A DNA stretch of 64,000 nucleotides from Struthio camelus (lineage: Eukaryota > Chordata > Aves > Struthioniformes > Struthionidae), in NCBI RefSeq assembly GCF_040807025.1, contig NC_090982.1:86553463-86617462 (forward strand). Reading direction: 5' to 3'. A program made the position numbers and the translations under genes. The notes beneath the pieces were generated by a model. The model was not told the DNA's origin, did no database searches, and worked only from the letters and a program-made list of their open reading frames with translations. Below, in pieces: positions 1-9,983 of this stretch; the stretch's first letter is position 1; each line of letters opens with the position of its first letter.

Positions 1-2409
1 AAGTATTTCCACTGGAAATACAGAGGGAAAGGAGTGTTAAGATAGCAAAATTCAGGTCAAATGTGAGCTGTTTAGGGGTGAGATTTGCTGAAGATTATAA
101 GGAGAGTGGCTGTTTCTAAAACCTGGATTTGGGGTTGCCTTTTACATACCCACCAGTTTTCAACGCTCAGATCTAGAGCTGCTACTGGTAAAACAGAAAC
201 AGAGCGCTCCCCTGAGTCCACGTCAGCACTTGTCCATTTGCATTCTGGTAGCACGTTCAACATCTCTTCATTCCCAGCAAAACAAAATTACCGGCCCAAA
301 GGCAGTCTGGCCTGAGATAAGGCATCCAACCTAAGAGAGCCACAGCGAGGAATTTCCTCTAGCTCTCCAAAATCCATCTTGCTACGCTACTTTTCTTCTG
401 CACAGGTCTAACCCTAAGCACTGATAGACAAGGTTACCTTTCACAGATGACAACACTGTGTGGTTTTTTTGCTGCTTCGTCTTCTAGTAAGCAGCAGCTG
501 GGTAAGGGACAGCCCGCCCTGCTCTGTGTCAGCTGGAGTACTGGCAAGAAGGTGAGGATCGCCCGTATTATGAATTAATCAAAACTACCACCACCCTTTA
601 GCTTTTTCGTCACGGCAGTGGTTCGAGGCAGCAGGAGCAGATAAGGCATTGGACCTCGCCGGGAGGCTCGCTGGGCCCGAGGGGTGTCCGGGCGCCGACG
701 GGAAGGGTGCAGGACTGCAGCCTCGCAGCCGAATCCTCCTTCGAGACCAAAAGCAGGGCTGTGGCTCTGGAGGGCAGCTCTTTGCCGCCCGCTGGTCAGG
801 TGGGAAGAGTTACATTTCTTGGTTAAAATTGTGTCTGATGAATCGTTGAGTTCTGCTTTTTGCAGCTCTTGGAAAACGTGACTTGCGTCAGGCAAGGAAG
901 GACTGCCCTCTGCAGGGGAGCTGATAAAAGTGAGTTTTTGTCCTTTCTAATTCACTGCCTGGATTAAACCCACAAATCAAACCCACAGGGGATTTAAACT
1001 GATGACACTGCCCAGGGAGAGGGCCCAGCACTGAACTTACCTTCTCCCTCCACCAACAGACTTCCATTTGTATTACTTGCTATTACTCGTGTGCCAAAGA
1101 ACTGCAAGGTGAGGAGGTACCCACAGCTGTTGATGCCTCGAGCTTCTCCCTGGGATCACACCTAACTGGCATAAACAGGAACAGTGAGCAGAGGCTGTAG
1201 GCCCAGCCTGCGAGGGGGTGACCGCTCGCCCCACCTGCAATTGAAGCCAGCAGGTGCGTTGTCTTGCTGAATTGCATCCTGCAGGTTTTCTCCAGCAAAG
1301 CATTTAAGCACCTTATCATCAGGCAGGTCAGTAGAGTCATTTAAGTCACAGGGGATTACTCTCGCGCTTTGCTGAGTGTGTATAGCTAAGCCTGGACTGG
1401 TATGTAAGTAACAGGCTGGAACGGAAAGGGACATCGTCTCGGTTCTAGCGCCCTGATTCCATCCCGTGGGTTGTATCAGCGCGTTTAACAAAATGCAGAT
1501 TCCCAACTACAGCTTTGACAACATCTTCAACGGACGCTCTGACAAAGCAGGCAGGGAGGAACCTCATCTGAGCTGTTTGGCTATACCTACTAAATTCGGC
1601 GGCTTTTAAAACTCAGAAAAGCTCGTGCTTTGTAGCCCTATTTAAAACCTGATGTTGGAAAGTGCTTTTTCTCGCATAGCGAGAAGCATGTGATCCAGCG
1701 GGGCGAGTTCAACAGAAGTCAGAACCTCTCTGAACGGTAACCTGCTGCTGCCACCAGTTTCCTCTTGCCCCCCCCCCCCCCCCGATATCTAGGCACAGGG
1801 ATAAGACACAGCGAGCAGTGCAGCGACTCACATGAGCAGATCAGGGCGTGAAAAGTGCTAAATCTTGCTATTGGGGCCTTTGTCTGCAGTACTGGAAAGG
1901 AAGAAAATATCCAAAAAGCAACGTCGCCCGCTGCTATGCCTGTTTGTATTCTCTGATGGTTGCACCTCACAGCGTGCAGGAGCTGCAGGGAGCGACTGAG
2001 AGGGGAGCGTAATGACCTGACTCTCCTGGGTTCAATCGTGCAAAAATACACCCTGACTGGAGCCTCGTGCGCGCCTGTTCCCGAGCACGGCAACCCACCC
2101 TCTCTGGGGACTCGGCGGACGGCTGCGGCGAGCGTGCGCTTCTGCAGGCTCTCGCTTCTGGCAGTCTCCAACAGCTTCTGCTGCAGCTTCCTGACTGGGG
2201 AGCGCCAACACCTTTTGTCTTCAACTGCCCCCCAAACCGAGCGACAGAGGAGCAACTCCGGGTGTGCTGGAGCAGCTGGGGAGCCCCGGGAAGCTGCTCG
2301 GGACAGAAGAAGACTGCTTGTCTCTGCAGGCCGGGCAGCCCCAGCTCAGCCCAGTGACGATTAGGCGCAAATCCTCCTGGAAGCCACTTCCAAGCCCGTG
2401 AAGGGCACA
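1..2409. other. Intergenic DNA upstream of ME2, no recognised gene
   Basis: No exon of a known protein was recognised on either strand. A run of 16 C lies at 1768-1783. A GC-richer, CpG-containing patch lies at about 1960-2350 and keeps several frames open (178 codons minus, 134 codons plus). The translations are low-complexity and match no family I know. It could be a decayed promoter or non-coding exon, or just a compositional patch. Confidence 0.5.
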
Positions 2410-3128
2410 GAGGTAACTGGAAAAAACCAACGCAGATTTACCAAGGGCAAATCGTGCCTGGCCAACGTGACAGCTTTCTACGACTGGCTCTGTGGGTGAG
2501 GGGACAACAGTGGATGTTGTGTACCTTGAATTTAGCTGAAGGGACTGTCAAAGGCTGAAGGGACTGTCAAAGGCTGAAGGGACTTTGACATCGTCTCCCA
2601 GTGTCCTTAGAGCAAAATTGGTGAAAAATGGACTGGATAAGCAGACTAGAAGATGGGTGATCCTTGCTCTCTCTTCAGCGCTTGTGAGGCTGCATCTGGA
2701 GCAGTGTGTCCAGCTTTGTGCTCTCCAGGACAAGATAGACATGGAGTGAAACCAGCGGAGGGCCACTAAACTGGCACAAGGAGAAACTAAGAAAGCAGTG
2801 TTTGTTTAGCAAAGGCCAAGAGGGAATCTAATTGCTGTCAACAACTGCCTACTGGGAGGTTTTAGTGAAGCTGGAGCTTCTTGGAGATGCAGAATGATAG
2901 GATGAGAGGCAATGGGCATGGGAATTTCTGACTGGATGTAAAGAATCTTTTTTTTTAACCATAAGGGTGGTCAAACACTGGAACAAGCGCCTGGAGGAGT
3001 AGTGGACTCTCCAACCTCATAAATGTTTAGGACTCTGCTGATCAAGGAACAGAGCAACCTGATCTATGTGGACCTGCTTTGAGACGGTGGTTGGACAAGA
3101 TGAACTTGGAGGTCCCTTGCAACTACTC
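2410..3128 (+). mobile_element. Old CR1 LINE copy, 5'-truncated and internally deleted
   Basis: The left end (2410-2535) reads, with damage, as the CR1 reverse transcriptase segment around FTKGKSCLAN and AFYDWL. The copy then jumps to the C-terminal part of ORF2 (about 2630-2990, traces of SALVRLHLEQCVQLCALQ and of the VVKHWNKRLEE region). It ends in a diverged CR1 tail (GAACTTGGAGGTCCCTTGCAAC, in part) at about 3128. Stops and frameshifts run throughout, so it makes no protein. It is much more decayed than the copy at 3975. Confidence 0.8.
2535..2584 (+). repeat. 19-bp tandem repeat inside the old CR1 copy
   Basis: The unit GCTGAAGGGACTGTCAAAG occurs at 2535-2553 and 2554-2572, with a 12-base partial third copy at 2573-2584. 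It sits at the internal deletion junction of the CR1 copy. Confidence 0.9.
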
Positions 3129-3148
3129 CCTCCTTTGAGGGAGTAGTT
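3121..3148. repeat. Perfect 12-bp inverted repeat at the CR1 3' boundary
   Basis: AACTACTCCCTC (3121-3132) and its exact reverse complement (3137-3148) flank a 4-base CTTT loop. It overlaps the last bases of the CR1 tail. Confidence 0.9.
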
Positions 3149-3974
3149 CCTCTTCAGTAGAAGTTTTCTGTCCCTCAGACTTCACATATCTACTGAAAAA
3201 GCAGCAGTAGCAGCAGAGCATGCTCCAACAACCACTGCGGAGGGTTTCCAGCTGCACAAGGAAAAAATATGTTCACCTCCAGCTCACAGAAGGCAACTTT
3301 AATATCTCTAAAAGCTTTAGGGACTCTGCAGGCAAAGTCCACTGCAGAAATGTGCTGGGCCAGCACATATCTTGACCATAACAAGCCCTCTCTTGGTACT
3401 ACAAGGGAGAGAGAGAAGATATGCAAATATCATAATATAAAATAATTGCAATAATATCCCCTCCAACACACTATAATTAACTCTTTGGATCCTCCTCTTT
3501 CTGATGAGGGGAAAAGCAGCTGCATCCCTTCCACTAGTCTGCAAATCAGTGTTGGCTTCCCAGACTCCCAAGGGCCACAGTTAATTCTGAGAGGCTCTTT
3601 GCCACCTTCTCCAGTAACCATCTTTGCTACATGTCCCGCACTGCCCTCTGCTTTCCAGAAGTTCAGCAGCATACCGGGCACATCCAGAGTCCTTGACAAG
3701 AAGGACATTTCCTTGGAGTTTCTTCCTGTCTTTTGCCCAGAATTTCTTTACCACAACAACAAATTAAAATATGAGGACAGAATGACTGTTCACCCAGGAA
3801 ACAGAGAGTAGGGTTTTTTTGTAACAAATATATGCAGACCATATTTCTCCTAACTTTATAACCTGGCAGTTTTTAGCAGAAATGCCCCACAGTGGGGCTC
3901 AACTTTCGACTTAAAGTGACCTTACTGGAGTTGCTTATTCACTAATCTCTTCACTAATCTCTCATCACATCCTC
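3149..3974. other. Intergenic spacer between two CR1 copies
   Basis: I see no gene. Open frames of 84-108 codons on both strands at 3317-3811 have no recognisable domain and overlap one another. Confidence 0.5.
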
Positions 3975-5075
3975 ATAGGTAAGCTCAGGAAGCGTGGGCT
4001 AGATGAGTGGACGGTGAGGTGGATTGAGAGCTGGCTAGATGGCCGAGCACCGAGGGTTGTGGTGAATGGCGCAGAGTCAAGCTGGAGGCCTGTAGCTAGT
4101 GGTGCCCCCCAGGGGTCAGTCCTGGGTCCAGTCTTGTTCAACGTATTCATCAATGACCTGGAGGAAGGGACAGAGTGCACCCTCAGCAAGTTTGCTGATG
4201 ATACTAAACTGGGGGGAGTGGCTGACACACCAGAAGACTGTGCTGCCCTTCAGAGGGACCTGGACAGGCTGGAGAGCTGGGCGGAGAGGAACCTCATGAA
4301 GTTCAACAAAGGCAAGTGCAAGGTCCTGCACCTAGGCAGGAATAATCCCATGCAGCAGGACAGGCTGGGGGCTGACCTGCTGGAAAGCAGCTCTGCAGAG
4401 AAGGACCTGGGAGTGCTGGTGGACAACAAGTTAAGCATGAGCCAGCAGTGTGCCCTTGTGGCCAAGAAGGCCAATGGTATGGCTGGGGTGCATTAGGCAG
4501 AGTGTTGCCAGCAGGTGGAGGGAGGTGATCCTGCCCCTCTCCTCAGCCCTGGTGAGGCCTCCCCTGGAGTACTGTGTCCAGTTCTGGGCTCCCCAGGACA
4601 AGAGAGACGTGGCACTCCTGGAGAGAGTCCAGCGGAGGGCTACCAAGATGATTAGAGGGCTGGAGCCTCTCTCCTATGAAGAAAGACTGCAAGAGCTGGG
4701 CCTGTTCAGCCTGGAGAAGAGAAGATTGAGAGGGGATCTCATCAACGTGTACAAGTATCTGAAGGGGGAGTGTCAAGAGGATGAGGCCAGTCTCTTCTCT
4801 GTGATGCCAAGTGACAGGACAAGAGGCAACGGGCAGAAACTGAACCACAGGAAGTTCCATCTAAACCTGAGGAAAAACTTCTTCACTGTGAGGGTGACAG
4901 AGCACTGGAAGAGGTTGCCTGGAGAGGTGGTGGAGTCTCCTTCGCTGGAGAAATTCAAAACCCGTCTGGACGTGATCCTGGGAAATATGCTCTAGAGGAC
5001 CCTGCTTGAGCCGGGGGTTTGGACTAGATGATCTCCAGAGGTCCCTTCCAACCTAAACCATTCTGTGATTTTGCT
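3975..5075 (+). mobile_element. CR1 LINE, 5'-truncated, well preserved
   Basis: About 1.1 kb of the 3' part of a CR1 non-LTR retrotransposon. It starts inside ORF2 (reverse transcriptase) and runs to the CR1 3' end, with GATGATCTCCAGAGGTCCC at 5028-5046 and ATTCTGTGATT just after. Truncation at the 5' end is usual for CR1. I see no clear target-site duplication, also usual for this family. The reading frame is damaged by one small frameshift only over most of its length, so this is one of the younger insertions in the window. Confidence 0.95.
3978..4995 (+). pseudogene. Partial CR1 ORF2 reverse transcriptase, frameshifted
   Basis: Two overlapping frames encode the C-terminal half of the CR1 ORF2 protein. 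The first (to the stop at 4494-4496) holds the reverse transcriptase motif [20 protein letters not shown] and the catalytic FADD box in KFADDTKL, then the thumb-side [15 protein letters not shown]. The second (4450-4995) holds the CR1 C-terminal region, [13 protein letters not shown] through [16 protein letters not shown]. The frame changes at about 4479-4490, where the first frame looks one base longer than expected. The endonuclease and the N-terminal reverse transcriptase blocks are missing because the insertion is truncated, so this cannot be an active enzyme. Confidence 0.92.
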
Positions 5076-7507
5076 TAGGTCCCAGTTCCTCTACTGGATG
5101 CTAATTCAATGTTCCTGCCCCTTTGGGTTCCTATTCCTCCAGAGACTTCAGGAAATCCTACTGCTGCTAGACCTCTGGCAACCAGGCTCAGAGTAGAGGT
5201 AAGATCTGCGGCTTCTCCAGCTCAAAATGTCATGCCATCTCTGTCCTCAGGTGCCTTCCAGCAGTGGTTTCTTTCAACCTCAGTCCACCTGACCCAAGAC
5301 AGAGGAAAATAACCTCAAGCCGGAAACCCTTGCTAGTTGAATACATCTGGATTTTTAAGAGTCAAATGCCCTCAGAAAACAACAGGAAAGACTTGTTTGT
5401 GAAAGCTGTTGAGAACCTGAGACTTCCATACGCACTGATACTGATGAAATCTTGATGAAGTTAGAGTCTCCAAAATTTAATTTACAGAAAAGCTTCAGCA
5501 TGAATGCCGAAGCTCTTCTTATAGCAGAGATTTTGCAGTTGCCTCATAATTCTCTGTCCAGGTATCTCAGAGTTAAGATATCTTAAGCTATTCCAAATCC
5601 ATTTGTCTGCACATTCTGCAAAGTGATATGAATTAATGACCAACTGCTGTAAAGGATCTATATTTTTTTTCTTCATTTGAGACGTAGAAGTTGGGTTATG
5701 TCATGGTTTCGCTTTGATTACTTTTTCAAAATCAACCTTCTCCTGCAGGACAAATGAGATTTTATGATTCAGCTAGCAATATATGACCAATAAGAATGTA
5801 TGATGAATAATCTTAAAAGCAAAGAAAGAGTCCAAACACGAGACAGATGAAATACTGTGCGTGTCAGTAGCTACAATACTGCTTTATGACTATGTCATGC
5901 TAACCTGTTAATCTCTTCAATTCTCTTCTTCCCTTCTAGCTGTTGAACCAATTTGCCAACTTTAGCTAAATTTGACAGAGAACTAAAGATCTCAAATCTA
6001 TTCCTACGAGTTCTGTGAAAACTGAGAGCTGGGTGAAGAAGAAAGACCTAAATTAAAATCTTTATTGCGGGAAAGGCAGATTAAAAAAAATTTTTTTTCA
6101 TTCATTCTTTGGGGGAAACAGGGCTCCCTGTCAGCTCAACAGATAGCCTGAAAGGTTGCTCGGTAGTGCAAGTGCAATTAGTGCCCTAGCAGAAACCTGA
6201 GCAGGCTGTGTCAGACACACATGTTAATTTTAGCAGAGTCCCACAGACTGCTTTACCTTCAGCAATATTCAGCAGGCAAAAGGTTGTTCCAGAAAGAAAA
6301 GCCATGACTCTTCAGTGTGAGGCCTTTCCACTTTTTAATTCCTTTCCCCACTCTTGTCCTTTTGTTCGTTATTGGCAAGTCTCACCATTACTTTTCTCCG
6401 TCACTGCCATTCTGAGACAAAAGCCCACTGTTGTCATTTGAGATGGTTTCACCTTGAGACACCAGTTTAACTGCCTGGGATCCAAGGCCAAAAGGGTGGG
6501 CTCCACCAGCTTAAGGCAGCATCAAAAGTCCTCAAGTGTATATGCAGCAGGCTGAAGGGACTCACCTTTTAACCCGTTCCTTTCAAGTCCTGACGCTGGC
6601 CCTGATCAGTCCCTGTAAGGTCTATTCTCATTCTGCTGTTCACATGCACGCACGCATCTTACGCATATATACACATATATAAAGTGCTATATGCTCATTT
6701 CTAATCCTTAAACCCGGATGCTGTTTCACCAAGCACTTACATACAGGGTCAGACTCTCCTCTGAGGTGTCTGAGTGACACCTCTTTCCAGTTTAACTGAA
6801 GTCAGTGAGGTTTTAAGAATTCTAAGTTCATTGCGAGCTTTTAGATTTTAGTGGGTTTTTTTGTTTTTTTATGCCAGCTTTGTTCAAATAAAGGAATGGC
6901 AATCCTAACTTGACATACAGTGAGTGGTCAGAAGAGGGCAGTCCTTCTCCTCTGGACTTGCGGTATTTATACTTGAAAAGCTAACAGTCTCAAAGCCGCA
7001 AGTTGATGCTGCAGACTTGTGCTGATTTGGTTACACTGGTGAGGGATATGAATAGACGCAACCCTTGACTGACACTGTGACGCTGGAGTAAGGCCCAGGG
7101 TCAACACAACCCTATCGACAAAACTGCACTTTTGTCTTACTAGTATTTTCATTGTATGGTGCTGCAAAGCGTGGCTGTACGTTTGCAGAAGCATTTCTGC
7201 AAAACTGGGTGTGCTTTGCCAAAATTATGCCAATATTACTTTATTGGGAGGGCTTTCTCAGTGAAGACTGTTTCAAGATTGCATACACTTGATTGGATGT
7301 TCTTTCCGCAAGTTTATTGTCCAATGGAGATGCAGATTTCCAAGTTATTAATAACAATTAAGGTGTTATTATTGACAGATTATTAATTATTTGTCTGTTT
7401 TAACTGCACCCCCTTTATAAGGCTGGGAATCGGCTGAAGCCACTAGTCTGAGTTTCGGAGGAGCTGGGCTCCCGCTGTGGCCAAAGGGAGCTGCAGATAT
7501 GCAGTAT
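5076..7507. other. Intergenic DNA, no recognised gene
   Basis: AT-rich sequence with only short unrecognised open frames. It contains A/T runs at about 6083-6098 and a short TA-rich alternating stretch at about 6660-6685. Confidence 0.5.
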
Positions 7508-7598
7508 CTGTATTAGATTTGCCTTCAAAAAGGCAAATCTAATACAGGGGGATATCCCCCAGGATATCTGTCCAGGGGGATATCCCCTCCCTGGATAT
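7508..7598. repeat. 18-bp perfect hairpin followed by four GATATC palindromes
   Basis: The left arm (7508-7525) and right arm (7530-7547) are exact reverse complements with a CAAA loop. Directly after come GGGGGATATCCCCC (7547-7560), a GGATATCT box (7562-7569), GGGGATATCCCC (7576-7587) and GGATATCC (7592-7599). I cannot assign the structure to a transposon family. Confidence 0.9.
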
Positions 7599-7599
7599 C

Positions 7600-9126
7600 C
7601 ACACAAAAGGAAGAGAGAATGATGAAACATTCAAGCCTCATGAAGAAAGCTAATTGGTTACTTCTATGGTTAAAGGGAGCACATTAAAGATGCAAGATAT
7701 CTCTCCTGAGACCAGACTGCCAGCATCAGTTCAGTCCCTGTGTCCTCCTGTCCTTCTGTCAAGATAGCGAAGGAGTTTAGCCCCTTGAGAAGAAATATAT
7801 GAAACGCAATGTCAAGGAAGATGATTCGGAAGGGCAGAAATAGGGTGCTATCTCAGGAGGAAAACTCCCAGCTATGAGAACAACATGGGAAAAAAATCCC
7901 TGTGCGTCTTTATCAGAGATGAGAGCTGTGACTACAGTACGTGTAAATCTACCTGCACTAATTTTAATCCAACTAATAAAACTAACAGTGGAAAAGATGA
8001 AGGTATTTCCCTGAGTTCCCAGCAGAAAAGTTGATTTATTAGTGGCTGAAGGCACCAAGAAGGCTACGGGCTCCTCCCGTGAACACCACTCAGTGTGGTG
8101 GGTTCCTGTTGTCTCTGGATCATGCTGTAAGGCAACTTTTCCTTTACAGTGGTACACTTGCTTCTGGCTCTCCGTAGCGAACAGATTAGGTCTACTACAG
8201 ATAAGTTTGTGCATACTGCAATTATATCTTCTACTTGCAGTGTGGCTGTAGTTCACCTGCAGTGTGGCTGTATTTTAGAACTATGACAATGAAGGAAAAA
8301 TAAGAAGGGAAACGGTCATTGGTCAGGATAATTAAAGCAGGTGGCAGACTGACAGAGTGCTGAAGGCGAACGGAAGAAACTAGAAATTGAAGGAGGTAGA
8401 GGGAGAGCCAGGAAAGCGAGAGGCAATGCCAGCTGGCAGCAGCATCTCAGGTTTTGTCACCATGGCCCAGCCCATTGGGGAGCTCAGCAGAGCACAAGCA
8501 ACTGATGATCTGATGTCTAACTAGTCAGTCACCAGTCTAGTGAGGGTTTCAGATCACAGACAGACGAAGTTAAAAAAAAAAAAAAAAGTTAAAATGCAGC
8601 AAACGCCAGACCAGACTGAAAGAGGTCTGTTGATTTATAGTTACGGTTATGACTCATTGACAAAGGAATTGATCAAAATTAGGGAAGATGGAGGGACCTG
8701 TATCAATGCACACCAACACTCCCAAACAGGGTAGACTTACAGAAATGGATGGATATATATTTAAGCAACGTCATTCCTAATCTATGTAGAAAGCTGTCTG
8801 AGGGCAAGCTAAAATGTTTTTTGGATGGTTGGCAGAAGAAAGGTAAAAGACCTTTCTTCTCCCTTTCATAGGGGAAAAAAAGGTTTGTATAAAAGCATTA
8901 ATTCTGAAATAGGAGACGAACCAAAAGCTTGCTTTCTCTGTCAAGCAGACAGCATGAGTAAACCCTCCTGAGGCAAGCAACTAAGACAATAGCCTGAAGC
9001 CTCAGTCTAAAAACCACCTCCTTCCTTACGCCACAGTTTGAGCCAGGTAACAGAGTAAGCCATCAAGCCTTGTTACTTTAACAAACAAATTTAACAGCGC
9101 CACAACATATTTCCTCGAGCTTCTCC
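7600..9126. other. Intergenic DNA, no recognised gene
   Basis: A 159-codon minus-strand open frame (7777-8256) has no domain I recognise and a composition like its surroundings. A poly-A run lies at about 8573-8587. Confidence 0.5.
8236..8272 (+). repeat. Short tandem duplication, 22-bp period
   Basis: TGCAGTGTGGCTGTA occurs at 8236-8250 and again at 8258-8272. Confidence 0.9.
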
Positions 9127-9153
9127 AGTAAAGTTCTGGACCAGAACTTTACT
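9127..9153. repeat. 27-bp near-perfect palindrome
   Basis: The arms AGTAAAGTTCTGG (9127-9139) and CCAGAACTTTACT (9141-9153) are exact reverse complements around a single A. A second, weaker inverted repeat (TTCCCAAAC / GTTTGGGAA) follows at about 9158-9190. Confidence 0.9.
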
Positions 9154-9438
9154 TTGTTTTCCCAAACAGTTCCTGGAGACAGTTTGGGAAACAGCACAGG
9201 AGACGTTCTTCCCAAAACGTAGTCTGCCTGTGAGCATTGTTTTGGATCGCAAAACGCTTTGGCTGTGGGCTGCTCCCATGCACGCTGGTCTCAGAGCCAG
9301 AGAATAGTCCTGTCACATTTAATCGCAAAAAATGATGAGAAATTTTAAGCAGAATACTTTTAAGAAATTGAACAAAGTTCTTAGACAAAAGTAGAATCAA
9401 AATTAGGGAAACACGTAAAGGTAATTACCAGTATTGTT

Positions 9439-9561
9439 GCTGTAAAGGCGCAAGAGAGGCAAGGTTTGTGGAGAGAGGTAATATCTTTTAGTGTAATTGG
9501 TCTAATAAAAGAAATTACCTCTTCACAAACCTTGCCTTGACATAGCTATTGTCTTTACTGC
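9439..9561. repeat. MITE-like inverted repeat, about 120 bp
   Basis: The inner arms at 9456-9482 and 9513-9538 (around GGCAAGGTTTGTG and its complement, then GAGGTAAT / ATTACCTC) are nearly perfect reverse complements. The outer arms also match (GCTGTAAAG at the left, CTTTACTGC at the right). The centre, about 9483-9512, is AT-rich. The shape fits a small non-autonomous DNA transposon or its relic. The family is not assigned. Confidence 0.65.
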
Positions 9562-9929
9562 ATAGTTTCTGCTGTAGTAACATCATGTAAATAAGACGAG
9601 TAATTAGGGTCATCTCTATATATGAGGATTAGTCCAACAATATGATTAACCCTCAACCCATTTTACCAGGGAGAAGGAGTGGAAAATGAAGATGCCTGTT
9701 TTCATCAAACCATAGAAACTTTCTTCCTGGGAGATGGCTTGTCTGCCTAGATCTGCCCTGTAAACATTTTTCTTAGACTGCAGGTAAATGAAAGCTAATG
9801 TGATTATGCTTAAATAATTATTCATTTCGATATTTTATTGTAACTCGCTCCTGATGATAAAAAGGCATAGTTAAATAACCTTTCTTGGCCTTGCCCACAG
9901 AATTCAGGTTAAGTGTGGCCATAATCTAT

Positions 9930-9983
9930 TTGGACTAGATGATCTCCAGAGGTCCCTTCCAACCTAAACGATTCTGTAATCCA
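9930..9983 (+). mobile_element. CR1 3' tail fragment
   Basis: TTGGACTAGATGATCTCCAG and the bases that follow match the last 50 or so bases of the CR1 at 3975-5075. It ends in ATTCTGTAAT. Only the extreme 3' end is present. Confidence 0.93.

Noticed and set aside
1719-2364. Overlapping frames of 134-178 codons on both strands
   Set aside because: They lie in a GC-rich patch and match no known protein. One runs across a C homopolymer.
4014-4995. CR1 frames as host coding genes
   Set aside because: They are the two halves of a truncated, frameshifted CR1 reverse transcriptase.
7777-8256. 159-codon minus-strand frame as a gene
   Set aside because: No domain, no splice context and composition like the surroundings.
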